From Siphonodentalium dalli (Eukaryota > Mollusca > Scaphopoda > Gadilida > Siphonodentaliidae): 64,000 nt of DNA. Under the pieces are notes generated by a model that saw only the letters and a list, made by a program, of their open reading frames with translations, was not told where the DNA came from and did no database searches. The stretch spans positions 272,757,614-272,821,613 of the forward strand of contig CP136064.1 in the NCBI GenBank assembly GCA_032622095.1, written 5' to 3'. This document shows, in pieces, positions 11,892 through 24,520 of this stretch (positions are counted from its first letter, which is position 1; each line of letters opens with the position of its first letter). The translations under genes and the position numbers were made by a program.

Positions 11892-13821
11892 CTGGGCCCA
11901 GTTTCATGAAGGCAACTTATGACATAGTTGGGACTTAGGATGGTCATAAGTTCAAACTTCAGTCATAAGTGCGTTTCACGAACAAGTTCTTAACTTAAGA
12001 TGGTCTTACCTTTGGTCTTAACTTTAAGACTGTTGTGGGGTGTCTTAAAATAATCTTAAAGTTAAGACCTACGTTATGATCCGCATTTGGTCCGAATGTG
12101 GATGGGATCTAGTTCATGTATATATTATTATAAACACATTTAGCTGAATAACATCATGCGAACACGGAGGGGTGTTTCAGAAATGGTAGTAATTAATAAC
12201 CAACTGGTAAACCGTAGCAGTGACGCGGCCAGTGGTTACAAAATTGGCGGGGTGTCCACTACTAACTGTAAACCGCCAAGACCGGACTATAATACATTTA
12301 TAATTGCTGTAACAAAAAAAATATATTTCCATAGAGTTGGACATCATTTGCGATTCAGATAACTCAATCTTACTGCATACAATAATCATGTTGAGACAAT
12401 TGGTCCGAACATTTTCACATCGAGGATAATAGTGAATGATTTATACTCAGCTTTTTGATAAATATATATATTACATTTTGGAACTAATAACGTATATATG
12501 TGTACCCCGTATATATATCGGCAGGATAATAATACATAATATATATTATTTTATTATTATTATTATGTATATTATCATAACCCACCCACACGAATCTCAG
12601 ATCTTATTCATTTATTACATCTGCATCACATGTTTACTAACTATGAAAAAACATATGGCATGTATATAGTATACGGACCGCGCGGGCACAGCGGGATCAG
12701 CGAAAGAACATATATCACTGTGAAGCGGCCCACAGAACCCTGGGGGAATTACTAACATACCAATATAGACTATACCAGTGGTATAGTCTATATTGGTACT
12801 TTTGTAATTTTCCGGCCGTCTGTTCATGTGTTGTTAATTATAAACGTTCTTTATTAGAAGTCGTCGCTTTGGTTTTATTAAAACATATATGCAAAATTGT
12901 CATTCAACATAGCCCTGTACGTACTTTCGAAGTTCATACGCAGTTTGTTAATTATTACAGGCGTTTAGCATATTTGTCAACAGAACCATGAGCAAATGGC
13001 AATAACATCTTTTATATATGGCTTCTACAAGTATGTTTCAGATCGGAAATAAGTGTATTTGGAGCACGATATATGAAGACCTATTCACATTACAGCAATA
13101 TAAATAAAGAGCGTTTTGTGTTAGTATTCCATGAATGTTGGCAATCAATAATGAGCGTTTAGCTCAGTGCTTCCATCGTGGTGTATTGTATGTGTATGCC
13201 CTCGCGGCGACATATTCGGTTTCCTAGTGTTATAGGTGCTTCAAAGACGTATTAGAACCTAATATGAACAAATGAAAGGAGCGAACATATGCCCCTCATT
13301 GCCTTAATGGCATGTTATATGGGTGAAGGTTCACATTCTGAGTTACGATGTATAAGTCCCTTTAATAACTGAATTAATATATTGGAGCTCGTTACGTTTG
13401 TATACAATAGGTATTGGAAGCATGCACTGCCATGCAGCTATGTGTGGATGGAATCTGATGCCAAAACACAGTTAAAAAGCGCGCTCATGCAGTTAAGTAT
13501 ACACCAGTCATTATACTGATTATCGCCCTTGCATTACAATATCATAATTATTCTTAGACACGCCCTAGTATCTATCACCAGACACTGAATCTAGGCATAT
13601 AACATACACAAAACCAATATTTTCTGCGCATAGCTGTAATAAATTGTCGAGAGCCAGTCTAAAAGCGCGGGAACTTATCTTCCTACTTAAGATGGACTTA
13701 AGATTGTTTTATGAAACGCGTTCGTGAAACGGAAAAGTAACATCATAAGATCCACCTTAGATCTTAGATAAAGTCCATCTTAAGATAATGTTATGACATT
13801 GCTTCATGAAACAGGGCCCAG
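11892..13821. mobile_element. TIR element, ~1.93 kb, non-autonomous
   Basis: The left end (CTGGGCCCAGTTTCATGAAG from 11892) is the inverse of the right end (…GGGCCCAG to 13821, reading CTGGGCCCTGTTTCATGAAG on the minus strand). Similarity continues for about 180 bp in patches: 'cgtttcacgaac' on the left matches 'gttcgtgaaacg' on the right, and 'cttaagatgg' words occur in both. The interior has no transposase-like frame, so it would depend on another element. I see no clear target-site duplication, and the superfamily is not assignable from sight. Confidence 0.7.
12758..12798. repeat. 41 bp near-perfect palindrome
   Basis: Two perfectly complementary 20 bp arms (left arm starts TACCAATATAGACTATACCA) flank one unpaired G at 12778. 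It lies inside the 11892-13821 element. It could extrude a tight hairpin or mark a nested insertion. Confidence 0.95.
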
Positions 13822-14440
13822 TACGCTACCTCTCGCCTACCAACTTCCCATAATTGTCAGTAACACTATCAGTAATCACAATCCCATAAGCTGTGGCCAT
13901 CGACATCGGACTCATATCTTACTCGTATTTAAATTCGTGCAGTACTATATTTCGCGCACCCATCGGGGCGCGAATTTAAAACTGAGCGAAAAATAGTATT
14001 TAAAATATACCACAAGAAAAAAGGAGAGCTATGTTGATGAGTTACATAAATTAAGAAATGTTGGACATTGAATAGACAAGTATGCCTATACAAGTATGCA
14101 TATGTTTACATTCTTTCAAACAATAAAAAACATTCAAAACCATCACTCAATGCCAAGCGACGTAACGTCGACGATGTTGAAATGTTTGTAGGAAATGCAC
14201 ATATCCTAGATTGCATGTACACGAAAGCACGTAACCCATCCACCAGCTGGAGTGACACCGTGGCCATACAGTCTTGGGTTACCTATGTCATCAATCTACA
14301 TATATATTTTTATACATATTTCAATATCTATATATATTTCAATATCAGAATCAGACAAACATTTAAAAAAATGTTTTTAGGTCAACTTTACTTGTAAAGT
14401 TTGAGCTATTGCCTGGTTTGGTATCCGTTGCCCGTGTGCG
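13822..14440. other. Unassigned, no gene seen
   Basis: No gene. The 109-codon frame at 14068-14397 (plus) is AT-rich, ends in Tyr/Ile/Phe-rich low-complexity residues, and resembles no family I know. Confidence 0.4.
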
Positions 14441-14519
14441 CCTGTGTGTGTGGAGACGTCCGTCAAAAATGTCCATTGCACGGGCTACATATGTTGTACA
14501 TTTGATCGGATCATTATGA

Positions 14520-15240
14520 AATGTGTCATGCTGTTGACATTGACATTTACATGTAGATGGGAACGATACATTTTGGGGTCATTCGGCCAAAACTAAAACA
14601 TGGCCGTCAACGGCCATTTTTGATATCAAAATGCAATCCACTATCGCGGGCGACAGGCCGTACTGTTTGTCTGACCATCATGACATTTGTCATGGATGTT
14701 AATATTGACATGTCAATGGGAACGAGTCAATTTGGGCTCATTGGGCCATGTGAATGTTATCCGTATATGTGTTTTCCTCTTCGTGCGAATGCATATTGGT
14801 GCCTTACGATCTAATGGTGGACTTGCATTGACATTTCTAAATTTAATATATATTTTGGTACTTCTGTCTGTTCGTTTGTCTGTCAGCTATGGCCGGGAAA
14901 ACTGCTGGACGGATTTTGACGAAATCTGATAAATGTGGGTACTTTTGTCCAGGGAGTGTTTTGGACGGGTCCAATCGTGACCCCCGACCTGACATTGGTC
15001 TTCAAAAAGGTCAATAGAAGGTCAAATCGGGTAAAACAGACGATTTCCACGAAATTCGATACCTAGGGGTACTTTTGTCCGGGGAGTCTTTTGGGCGGGT
15101 CAATTCGTGACCCCGACCTGACATTGACCTTCGAATTGGTCAGTTCAAGGTCATATCGTGTAAAACGAACGGATTTTGACGCAATTTGATACCTAGGAAA
15201 ACTTTTGTCCGGGGAGTGTTTTGGAAGGTCAAATCGTGAC
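14520..15240. repeat. Dispersed repeat plus three ~130 bp tandem units
   Basis: The 14520-14760 part contains 'gatgggaacga' and 'tcattcggccaaaa' words that recur at 28915-29290. The 14930-15240 part is three units with the landmark 'acttttgtcc' at about 14941, 15071 and 15201 (130 bp steps), the same family as 22485-23130. Each unit carries 'gacctgacattgacctt' and 'gatacctagg' words. Confidence 0.75.
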
Positions 15241-15329
15241 AATAGGTTACTTTTACAGTAGAGCGGACATACATATATAGTATATTGGTGAGCATATTCA
15301 TGCATTTGCCTTGCTTCTTGATAAGTCCG

Positions 15330-16045
15330 TTTGAATTTGCGTCATGAAGAGAGGGTTTGAATTTGAGTAATATATATCACCCGTTACAACATTATACGCT
15401 ACCAGGGTTAAACCGTTCAATATAAATCATTAAAAAGTGTACTAATCTTGCGTTTAGATACTACTTATCACATCCACTCATCGAAAAGTTTGTATCTCAA
15501 TATATGAATTTCGGAGTAATTTTCCCCATTTGATCTTCGGTGGAATTTGCCAAATCTGAACCCACCCGACACTCCCTTGAGCAGGTTGCGTTTATATTAG
15601 AGAGGTCAAATTTTGGAGGCATACCTACAGTATACCGGCTTACGTACCACCGCATTAACCTCGCTCCTACATTAGCCCGTTTGGGTTTGGGGCTAAAAAT
15701 CGGCTAGTGATAGACAACAGAAGTATACATATTTATGATATATAGCGTTGTCACGAGTAAACCGTTCCATCTGAAAATTAGAAAATCGCCCTCTGAATGC
15801 GCGTGAAAACTAGCCATCAGATGTACTCGTCAAAAACAATTATCTCGATGTTTGAATTTTCCCCCTTTGCAATTTTCGTGGAATTTTCCTAAAGTCTCAA
15901 CCCACACTGACACGCATTCTCCGTTAGGCATGTTACATTTATAGTATAGCCGTCAAACTTCTGGAATGTACATAAAGTATGTCAACGTACATGCTACGAC
16001 ATTATCTTGCTCTTTAACCAGCCGGTTTGGATTTGGCGGGAAAAG
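15330..16045. repeat. ~350 bp direct duplication, diverged
   Basis: Two adjacent units share 'aaaccgttc' (about 15410 and 15760), 'ttttcccc', 'ggaattt', 'acatttatagtatag' type words and a final 'gtttggatttgg'. The divergence is moderate. There is no coding potential. Confidence 0.6.
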
Positions 16046-16559
16046 TAGTTGCAATATTTCCGTACCCCGTAACGCGGAAAGTCCTAGGTAAAAACATTTT
16101 TAACCGATATATTCGAGTCCGAATCTCTCGTCCAATTCGGAATATGCAATAAAAAAATTTGAGCTCTGTACTTATAAAAAAAAAAAATAATAAAAAATAA
16201 AAACCTTGGTTTATTCATCTTGGTGTATAGTGTGTCCCTAATTATGGGCGGTAACTCTTCAGGGAAAGCGCGGTCCCCCTCCCATAGTTTCTGAGTATTT
16301 CCAATTAAACAAGAAACGACCGCAATAGAAAAACAATATGCTTCCTTGGTTACACCATGGAAGTATAATAATAGCTCAAATCTTGAGCTGAAAGAATCGC
16401 AGTTTAGGAACTAACAATGTTAAGTATTGTGATTATATGTTATCCTGGCATGTATATTTTGATCTGAAGTGTTTGTGGTTGACCCAACCCCTGCCTCGAA
16501 ATTATGTGACGAGATTAGGAAATTGTCAACCCGCCACAAAATGCGAAATTTGAGGGCCC

Positions 16560-17340
16560 GTAACTTCGCTATTTTCCAATGGATTTTTAATTGTTTTCAG
16601 TATTGTGATCAGCTCCTTACATAGATTGTTTGTTATAAATTTTGTCTGATTCGGAGACGGATAACATTTTGGTTATTGGAAAGAATACGGGTCCAGATTC
16701 AAATTTGAGGGACCAAATATCGGCCATATTTAAACGGATTTACGATCTGTTTTTAGTTTTGTGATCAACGTGTATGGTAGATGTTATATTCCAAGTTTCA
16801 TATAATTCGGAGACGAAATCAATTTTGGTGCCTCGGACCACCCCTCCTCTGACCCACAACACTGAACCGAAACTGGCAAAATTTGGCACACCGCGTGCTC
16901 TCTTCAGACCGCACGCACTGGGATATCAGATGACATCCAAAGTTCGACATCTTCGGAGGAGATGTGTACACAAGCACATGGGCCCAAATTTGCATAGTTT
17001 GAAGGCCCGCAACTCTGTCATTTTTCAATGAATTTTAGAAATTCTTTCAGTTTCTAGATCGGCTGACGGTGTAAATGTTATATTCCAAGTTTCATTTGAT
17101 TCAGAGAAGAATAACAAATTGGTACCACGGACCGCCCCTCCCCTGACCCACAACACTGAACCGACAATGGCAAAATTTGGCCCACCGCGTGCTCTCTTCA
17201 GACTGCACGCACTGGGATATCAGATGACATCCAACGTTCGACATCTTCGGAGGAGATGTGTACACAAGCACATGGGCTCAAATTGCAAACTTTGAGGCCC
17301 GTAACTCTTGCATTTTTTCTCGGATTTCAAAAATCCTTTC
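16560..17340. repeat. ~294 bp tandem repeat
   Basis: The landmark 'gcacgcactgggatatcaga' occurs at 16911 and again at 17205 (294 bp apart) within long near-identical blocks. A more diverged partial unit precedes them (16560-16740). The open frames here (16774-17031 and its antisense) are repeat translations. Confidence 0.85.
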
Positions 17341-17934
17341 CGGCATGGGTTTGTTTTCGTTCAGGGAATCCACCTACTTAAATAGATGAATGTCAATAAA
17401 AACTTTTTTTTCGAAAATTTGGACCCGAACCCCAGCGTCAAAATATATGTCCGACCCTGTCCAATTTTCGTTATCAGACTAAACTGACAATGGTCAACAC
17501 GACTATGAAATCCAAATGCAGTTATCTGGAATGATAGGAGAGGACAGCATAGTAAATCAAATATCACACCCGATACCAAACACAATATAGAGCAGGCCTA
17601 CATTCTGAGTATACTGCTTCCAAAGAGCTACATTAAAAATATTTCAATGTACGGGTTGTCTGAATCATAAATTTGAACAATATTAATCAGAACTAGATTT
17701 CAAATTCCCGGCGGGAAATTTGGATATCTCCATGTCTCAGACATCAGTCACCGTCGATAAACATATGATGTTTCATAATATAACAATGACAAAGACAGTG
17801 GCATATATAATACCCTTCCCTGACCCCTTTCCAGATGCGACGTCGACCAAAGTTACCAATTGTGTTCAACTCAGTATTCTAAATAAAATGGCAAATCTAC
17901 GGAAGCACTGTAGCGCCACAAATAAAATAATAAT

Positions 17935-18321
17935 TACGGCGTCTAAACGCCCTATTACGGCGTTTAAACGCCCTAATACGGCGTTTAAACGCCCTAATTA
18001 CGGCGTTTAAACGCCCTAATTACGGCGTTTAAACGCCCTATTACGGCGTTTAAACGCCCTAATACGGCGTTTAAACGCCCTAATTACGGCGTTTAAACGC
18101 CCTAATACGGCATTTAAACGCCCTAATTACGGCGTTTAAACGCCCTAATTACGGCGTTTAAACGCCCTATTACGGCGTTTAAACGCCCTAATACGGCGTT
18201 TAAACGCCCTAATTACGGCGTTTAAACGCCCTAATACGGCATTTAAACGCCCTAATTACGGCGTTTAAACGCCCTAATTACGGCGTTTAAACGCCCTAAT
18301 ACGGCGTTTAAACGCCCTAAT
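17935..18321. repeat. Palindromic minisatellite with 129 bp higher-order period
   Basis: About 18 units of 21 or 22 bp, each containing the perfect palindrome GGCGTTTAAACGCC with a CTAATTA, CTATTA or CTAATA linker. Two units carry the variant GGCATTTAAACGCC at about 18109 and 18238, exactly 129 bp apart. The linker order between them repeats, giving a six-unit higher-order repeat. Confidence 0.95.
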
Positions 18322-18398
18322 GCGACATATATGGAATGACTAGTGAACCTTCGGACTGAACCTTCGGACCACTGAACCCTACCCGATCAATGTCTGAA

Positions 18399-18492
18399 CA
18401 GAATGAGGTCCCCTAGCAAAGGGTGAATTTGGTGATGCTAGCCGCTATGCGGGGTAATATCTCTAAATTCACCCTCTGGGGACCTCATTCTG
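18399..18492. repeat. Inverted repeat around a short loop
   Basis: CAGAATGAGGTCCCC (18399-18413) is the exact complement of GGGGACCTCATTCTG (18478-18492), and an inner pair AGGGTGAATTT / AAATTCACCCT extends the stem. The loop is about 30 bp. Confidence 0.85.
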
Positions 18493-18654
18493 CAAATGTC
18501 AGGCACCTTATTTCTGGGCTTGATACCACCACTGGTATATGCGTTGGTTTGGGTGCAATGTGTCTAACCGTGAAACATGTGGTCCCCTGCTATAAGCATA
18601 TACCCTTCGCTATGTGCATGTTCGACTACATGGGGGTGTTTTGAGTGCATTCTA

Positions 18655-18750
18655 GTTCATTTTGGATTTTCGGAGAATCGGGCTTTCGGAGAATCGGGCC
18701 TTCGGAATTATGGGGTTTCGGAGAATCGGGCCTTCGGAGTTATGGGCTTT
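18655..18750. repeat. ~16 bp 'ttcggagaatcgggc' minisatellite
   Basis: Four to five irregular units of TTTCGGAGAATCGGGC and 'ccttcggagttatggg'. The core 'ccttcgga' links it to the TTCCGAAGG family at 21.3, 21.8 and 49 kb. Confidence 0.6.
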
Positions 18751-19074
18751 CCAGGGCTGGCATTCTCAGAAATCCTGGCGGGCTAAGACCAACCCTCCTC
18801 AACCAGCCTAGGTGGGCTATAGCCCTCCTCAGTGAATGATGTCATAGCATGGACATTTTAGCCAACTACAGCGAAATCACATTCACGACAATGGAAATAG
18901 TCATTATCTGAACTAAACTGCGTTAATACATTTTACAAAGGGAGCCATTCCAAAATGTACATCACCCCATATACTTTACCCACCCGAATAAAGGCCATCG
19001 GTTATAGGGTGATAGAGCCAGAAACATTAATAGTGAGTCACTACTCATATAATGCAGTGCTCTTGTTATTATCC

Positions 19075-19720
19075 CCCGCCAAATTGAAAATTTGCGGGTG
19101 ATATAGGAATGGGTTCCGTCTGTCCGTCCGTTCGTCCGTCCGTCTGTCCCGAATTTGATCAAGTTAGAACTTGAACATATGTCTACGGATATCAAAGATT
19201 TGGTATATGAGTTCACCTGACCGTTACCTAGAATGCGTTCTCAAGCCAGGTCCGGCAGGATATTGTTACCAGAGTTATTGGACTTTGTTTAAAGAATAAA
19301 GAGGTTGGTGATAATCAGATCGAAATCAAAATTTGGCCATTTTTGACACCCCCCCCCCCCGACCCCGCGTCTATTGCGACCCTCACCAAGATGCCCAATA
19401 TGTTCATCTTAGTATTCTCAAGACAATGGCATATGAAATAGCAACACAGATGCTTTCATTCCGAAGGCGTTTCATCTTAACCATGGTAATTAGTGATATA
19501 AGCTGTCTTGTGGGCCTAAATTTTGTTTCGACTTAAGCGGAGTCCGACTTACCACCTTCGACAACCATGTTTATTTAAATGACTTTTCACACAAGCTCAG
19601 CCGGGACCAGTCAATGACTTCGACTTATGCGGGGGTTTTCGAGTTACCGACGTTCGACTTAACGAAGTTTTACTGTATTATCATCTATATATACATAACA
19701 GAGTAGGATATGTCTGTCCG
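19075..19720. repeat. CCGTCCG-type dispersed repeat region
   Basis: Degenerate runs of 'gtccgtccgt' occur at about 19119-19150 and 19708-19735. Comparable runs occur at 1565, 14865 and 27115. A C-run lies at about 19350-19361. No gene is seen between 18750 and 20500. Confidence 0.55.
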
Positions 19721-20508
19721 TCTGTCTGTCTGTTCGGATTTTTCTCCCAGACCACTAGACCGATTTCAACCAACTTTGGTTGGTTTGGTGTTAGTTTTTC
19801 AAAATTTTGATTTAAACAAATGTTGATCCACCTAGAATGCATCACACTGATTTGTTTTCAGAAAAAAAAATATTCAAGCTTGTGTGCAAAATGTCCACAA
19901 AATTTGGTAGAAAAGTTGATATTTTCAAATATATCCCGGACATTATTCTCTGCTATTCCATAAAAGTAGCACATTGTGATTCACTTGGTTATTAAACATG
20001 TTACTTAATCAACTGACAACTAAATGTTCTATTCTGGTTGTCCCAGTACCTTAAGCGGCACACTAATTTCAGTTTAAATCGTGCAGTATGTAATTTGGCT
20101 GGCCAAGATTATGAAAGGAAATGAGCTGAACTCTGAAACTGAACTGAGAGGGGCATAAGTATGTGCCTACGCTGGCCCAATAACATGTGTAACCATTATA
20201 TGTAAATAGGTGTCAGCCCAGGTAACATGTGTATCGGGGTAGGCGTCCCCAGACCTAGCACACTAGCATGTCGGAGAAATATCCTGCGTAATACACTGGC
20301 AGGTAACCAGAAGGCCGTTTAGAAAATCAAACAAGGAGATTATTGAAAAACTGTTTAATAACACCACATTCTGGACCATCGGCATCTATATAGATTGCCT
20401 AATGTAAGGAAAACCGTTTCCTCCATTGTGCATATACTAGAACTCTCGGAGTGACATTACCTCCCAATCGATTAACATATTCTTGAGTTATTTGGAAAGT
20501 GATAACCG

Positions 20509-20509
<1 letters not shown>

Positions 20510-20546
<37 letters not shown>

Positions 20547-20786
20547 CACCACACAAATGACCATGTACATGTATCCACACTTGGGTGTACCCGTAAACCA
20601 CACACACATAACTATACAGCCACGAGTCACCATTCAGGTACACCAGACATACTCCTACATTTCACCCTTGACCATATAGTCACTTCCTATATACATATTA
20701 ACCACATTCGTGATTATACAGTCACTTCTTGTATACCCATTCGCCTCACCATTGGCCATACAATCACTCCCTGTATATATATAAAG

Positions 20787-20832
<46 letters not shown>

Positions 20833-21075
20833 GACACTTCCATGGCCATATATCCACTCGAGATATACACACACGCTGCAACCATAATCATAAAATCACT
20901 CCGGTATACATATACACCTCACCAATGGCCATACGACAATTTTATATATACCAATGCCCCGCACACATGGCCATTCACACACTCCAGGATTGAATATACT
21001 ACTCATTCAAGACAATTCAGCCACTCGCTGTATACCCATACAGAACATTTGTGGTCATACAGTCACTCCACGGTA
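20510..21075. repeat. ~45 bp minisatellite with (TA)n tracts
   Basis: TA microsatellites at about 20512-20541 and 20787-20830 flank and interrupt an imperfect array of roughly 45 bp units built from 'accatacagtcactc' and 'tgtatacatatacac' words. The same family occurs at 24655-25680, 38890-39790 and, inverted, at 59630-60110. The long open frame over it is a translation of the repeat. Confidence 0.8.
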
Positions 21076-21244
21076 TTATTTACGCGACAGGTGTAAGATG
21101 TTTTGGTAATTTTATTTACGCGTCGACCAATGGGATAATGCATTATTAGGTATTCTTGTACTTGAGTAAACCGTACCGATAGAGTCACGATAGTCCGACA
21201 CAGATTAGCACATGTGTTTACGCCACTGGTGTAATTGGGGGACA

Positions 21245-22020
21245 TGTCTCCGAAGGTTCGCTATCCCGAAGGTCCACTATTCCGAAGGTTCTCTATTCTG
21301 AATATTTGCTATTTCGAAGGTTCACTATTCCGAAGGTTCGCTATTCCGAAGGTTCTCTATTCCGAAGGTTTTTGTTATTTTAAGGTTAATTCTATATTCT
21401 AAAGTATTGAGAGGGTTCATTGTCACGAAGATTCTTTTTATGAAGGAAATAAGTTAAAACATTAAATGTGATTTTGTTTTGTTCTCGCGGGTTTTCTTGA
21501 GATTTAATGTCATTACGTGGGCCCATACCTTTGAATTCTTGGCATATAATATGAATGTTGCGGTATACATGTATATGAACCCTCCTGCATTGGGACATGA
21601 CACAGGTACAGTTGACTTAAGTTCTGTTCTGTGAGGGCTCCAATTTAGGGTTCAATATTTTAAGGGCCAAATTTAGAAATGTATGGACCCATACCTTTGA
21701 ACTCTGGACATATAATATGAATATTTGGGGGGGGGGGGGAATGTCTCTATTCCGAAGGTTCGCTATCCCGAAGGTCCACTATTCCGAAGGTTCTCTGAAT
21801 GTTCGCGACTCCGAAGGTTCACTATTCCGAAGTTTCGCTATTCCGAAGGTTCTCTATTCCGAAGGTTTTTGTTATTTTAAGGTTAATTCTATATTCTAAA
21901 GTATTGAGAGGGTTCATTATCACGAAGATTCTTTTTATGAAGGAAATAACTTAAACATTAAATGTGATTTTGTTTTGTTTTCGCGGGTTTTCTTGAGTTT
22001 AATGTCATTACGTATGACCT
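21245..22020. repeat. ~497 bp duplication led by TTCCGAAGG minisatellite
   Basis: Units at about 21245-21580 and 21742-22020 each begin with 'atgtctc' and several TTCCGAAGGTTCGCTA-like repeats, followed by nearly identical unique text ('ggttaattctatattctaaa'). The landmark at 21374 recurs at 21871. A G-run at about 21726-21740 lies at the start of the second copy. Confidence 0.85.
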
Positions 22021-22484
22021 TATTTCTCATTACACATTCACGCCACGCAGCCCACACAATTGCTATGTTTCCATGCGATTTAATGTCATTACGTGTGACG
22101 TAATATCTCAATAATCTCAGAGGCAAGAATATGCCAGCTAAAGGCGGATTATAACAGCGAGGCTATAACGCTTAATGAATAATGGAGGCTATAACAAACT
22201 GCGCAGCAGAATATCGCTGAATAGACGAGTATGAGGTGAACCTAACTGCAATTGTGACTTTGTTTAAAGGCCCACTTAATTTTCGAGTCATCGATGTTTT
22301 TATAGTATAAACGGTTTTAATAACAATTTATGCCATAAAATTTGAATAAAATACTATAATTCATCACCATTTGAAACGCAGAATACTTCTATCTCCTAGT
22401 TTGAAACACCCTGAAACACCTTAAAAAACCGCGTCAAGTCGTGCGTCGTATAACTAGCAATTAGCAACTAGCATGTCCCCTTCG

Positions 22485-23130
22485 ACTTTCCATAGATTTC
22501 GACGTAATTTGATACTTAGGGATACTTGTGTCCGGGAAGTATTTTTGAATGGATCAAATCGTGACCCTGACCTTGACCTTCAACATGGTCAGTTCAATGT
22601 CAAATTGGGTAAAACGGACGGATTTCGACGAAATTTTATACCTAGGGGTGCCTTTGTCCGGGGAATGTTTTGGACGGGTCAAATCGTGACCCCGACATGA
22701 CATTGACCTTTAAAACAGTCAATGCAAGGTCAATTTGGGTAAACGGGCGGATTTCGACGAAATTTGATACCTAGGGATACTTTTGTCCGGGGAGTGTTTT
22801 GAACGGGTCAAATCGTGACTCCGGCGTGACCTTGATTTTCAATATGGTCAATCAAACGTCAAATCGGGTAAAACGGATGGATATCGACGAAATTTTATAC
22901 CTATGTATACTTTTGTCGGGAAAGTGTTCTGGACGGGTCAAATGACTCCGACCTGACCGTGACCTTCAAAATTGTCAATTAAAGGTCAAGTCGGGTAAAA
23001 GGGACGAAATTTGATACCTAGGGTTACTTTTCTCCGGGGGGGAGGTGTTTTGGACGGGTCAAATCATGACCCTGACCTGACCTTGACTTTCAAAATAGTC
23101 AATTCAAGGTCAAATCGCGCCTTTCGTCGG
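22485..23130. repeat. Five ~125 bp tandem units
   Basis: The landmark 'tccggg' recurs at about 22531, 22657, 22785, 22915 (as 'tcggg') and 23032. Each unit contains 'gacctgaccttgacctt', 'caaggtcaaatcgggtaaaa' and 'gatacctaggg'. It is the same family as 14930-15240. Confidence 0.85.
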
Positions 23131-23431
23131 AAATCAGATGGGAAACAGCCCGGGCCCATCAGCTAGTGTAATAAAGAAGACAGTTTGAAGAATGTAATGT
23201 ATAACACGAGAAACGGGAAAACTTGATATATGGAAGTATGCAAATTTCTCACATGAAATTTGAAAGCTAGTTTATGTTATAATTATATTATAATTTATAT
23301 TTATGGCTAATAATATGATCTTGATGGCGTTACCATTTCTGACTATGGTTGTCTTGTTTACATACTGTACTGGAAGCATTATTATTCAGAAGACACTAGG
23401 ATTGGACGTAAAGTAACGCATTATTGTCAAA

Positions 23432-24486
23432 TTGAATGTTGTGTCGATCAATGTGTGCTTCCCGACTGCAATTCAACTGGTAGTACCTATATGTTCGCAT
23501 GCGTATTCAATTCAAAAGAAAAGAAACGAAGACACTATAAGGGGGGTTTGGTATAACACTCTTATGTGTAATTCAATATTAAACAGTGTTACTTTACACC
23601 TGATAAACATGACGTTGCAAGCTGATCCGTTTAATAGAAGAAAAAAAACCGGACGCTGTCAGTATCGATACAAAATCTGGCTAAGTGTTCCTGATATATT
23701 TGGTCATTGTAGCGGTCTTTGGTTTTCCTATCTATCCGAAGAAAATAAGCGTCTGCATGAAATATTCAGGAAAGATTGTGTTATCTTTGTCACAAAGAAC
23801 GCCCAAATGGTAACAAATTAAAAAATCTATATGTTATTGAGTTGTTGGTACATGACTCTCCTTCGATTTGAAGCAAAGCTTTGTCCCCATATCTCTTATC
23901 TACCAGAATCGTTTCACGTGAATCTCGTCCCATCAAGAACCTGTGAGAAGTTAGCGACACTTGGGAAGCTTGACTGTCTGTTAAAGCAAACCATACAAAC
24001 GCTCTTCATCGGAATTACAGCATCCAAAAGTGGGTTGCATGAGAGGGCCGACGTCCCTTTCAAATCTTCCCGCGTATCATCCCAAACTCCAAACTTGTCT
24101 GACTGGCATAATTCATTTTTAATTCCACAATGTCTAACTGTACTTCATATGGATATATCAGTCGGCTTTTCGGGAGGTTATTGGCTGCATTGAACCTGAA
24201 TGTTCCAGTATTATTTATATGTGGTGATCTGAATCAGGTTTCTGAAAGGAAGATGCGTCGGCGATATATAGGAGAGGAAAACGAGGGAGGCGACCGAGAA
24301 GTTGATGTTCTTGTGGACAGACTACTCGTCAATGAGGATTACTGCCAGCAGGTTGTTGAACGAAGTCCCCAAGCTGTACGCCCCAGTATAAATAATGATC
24401 GTCTGGTGGAACGTTGTTACACTTTTGTTGTACCTCATTATATTCACATTTTTGTTATTTTAGTACGTATGTTGCCAGTATTTTAA
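23432..24486 (+). other. Possible relic coding DNA, unrecognised
   Basis: Three overlapping plus-strand open frames (23432-23821, 23831-24193, 24130-24486) occupy a stretch somewhat richer in GC than its surroundings. The last part (about 24240-24420) has an acidic and basic, low-hydrophobic composition typical of real protein, with patches such as KMRRRYIGEENEGGD and EVDVLVDRLL. I recognise no domain, no Met context is distinctive, and no splice pair is compelling. It may be an exon or a decayed element. Confidence 0.25.
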
Positions 24487-24520
24487 TTTATTTAAATAAA
24501 GCAAAATATAAATAAAATTG

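Noticed and set aside
17935-18321. CRISPR array
   Set aside because: Units are contiguous with no unique spacers and the host is a eukaryote; it is a minisatellite.
20499-20993. 164-codon frame on the plus strand
   Set aside because: Translation of TA tracts and the ~45 bp minisatellite.
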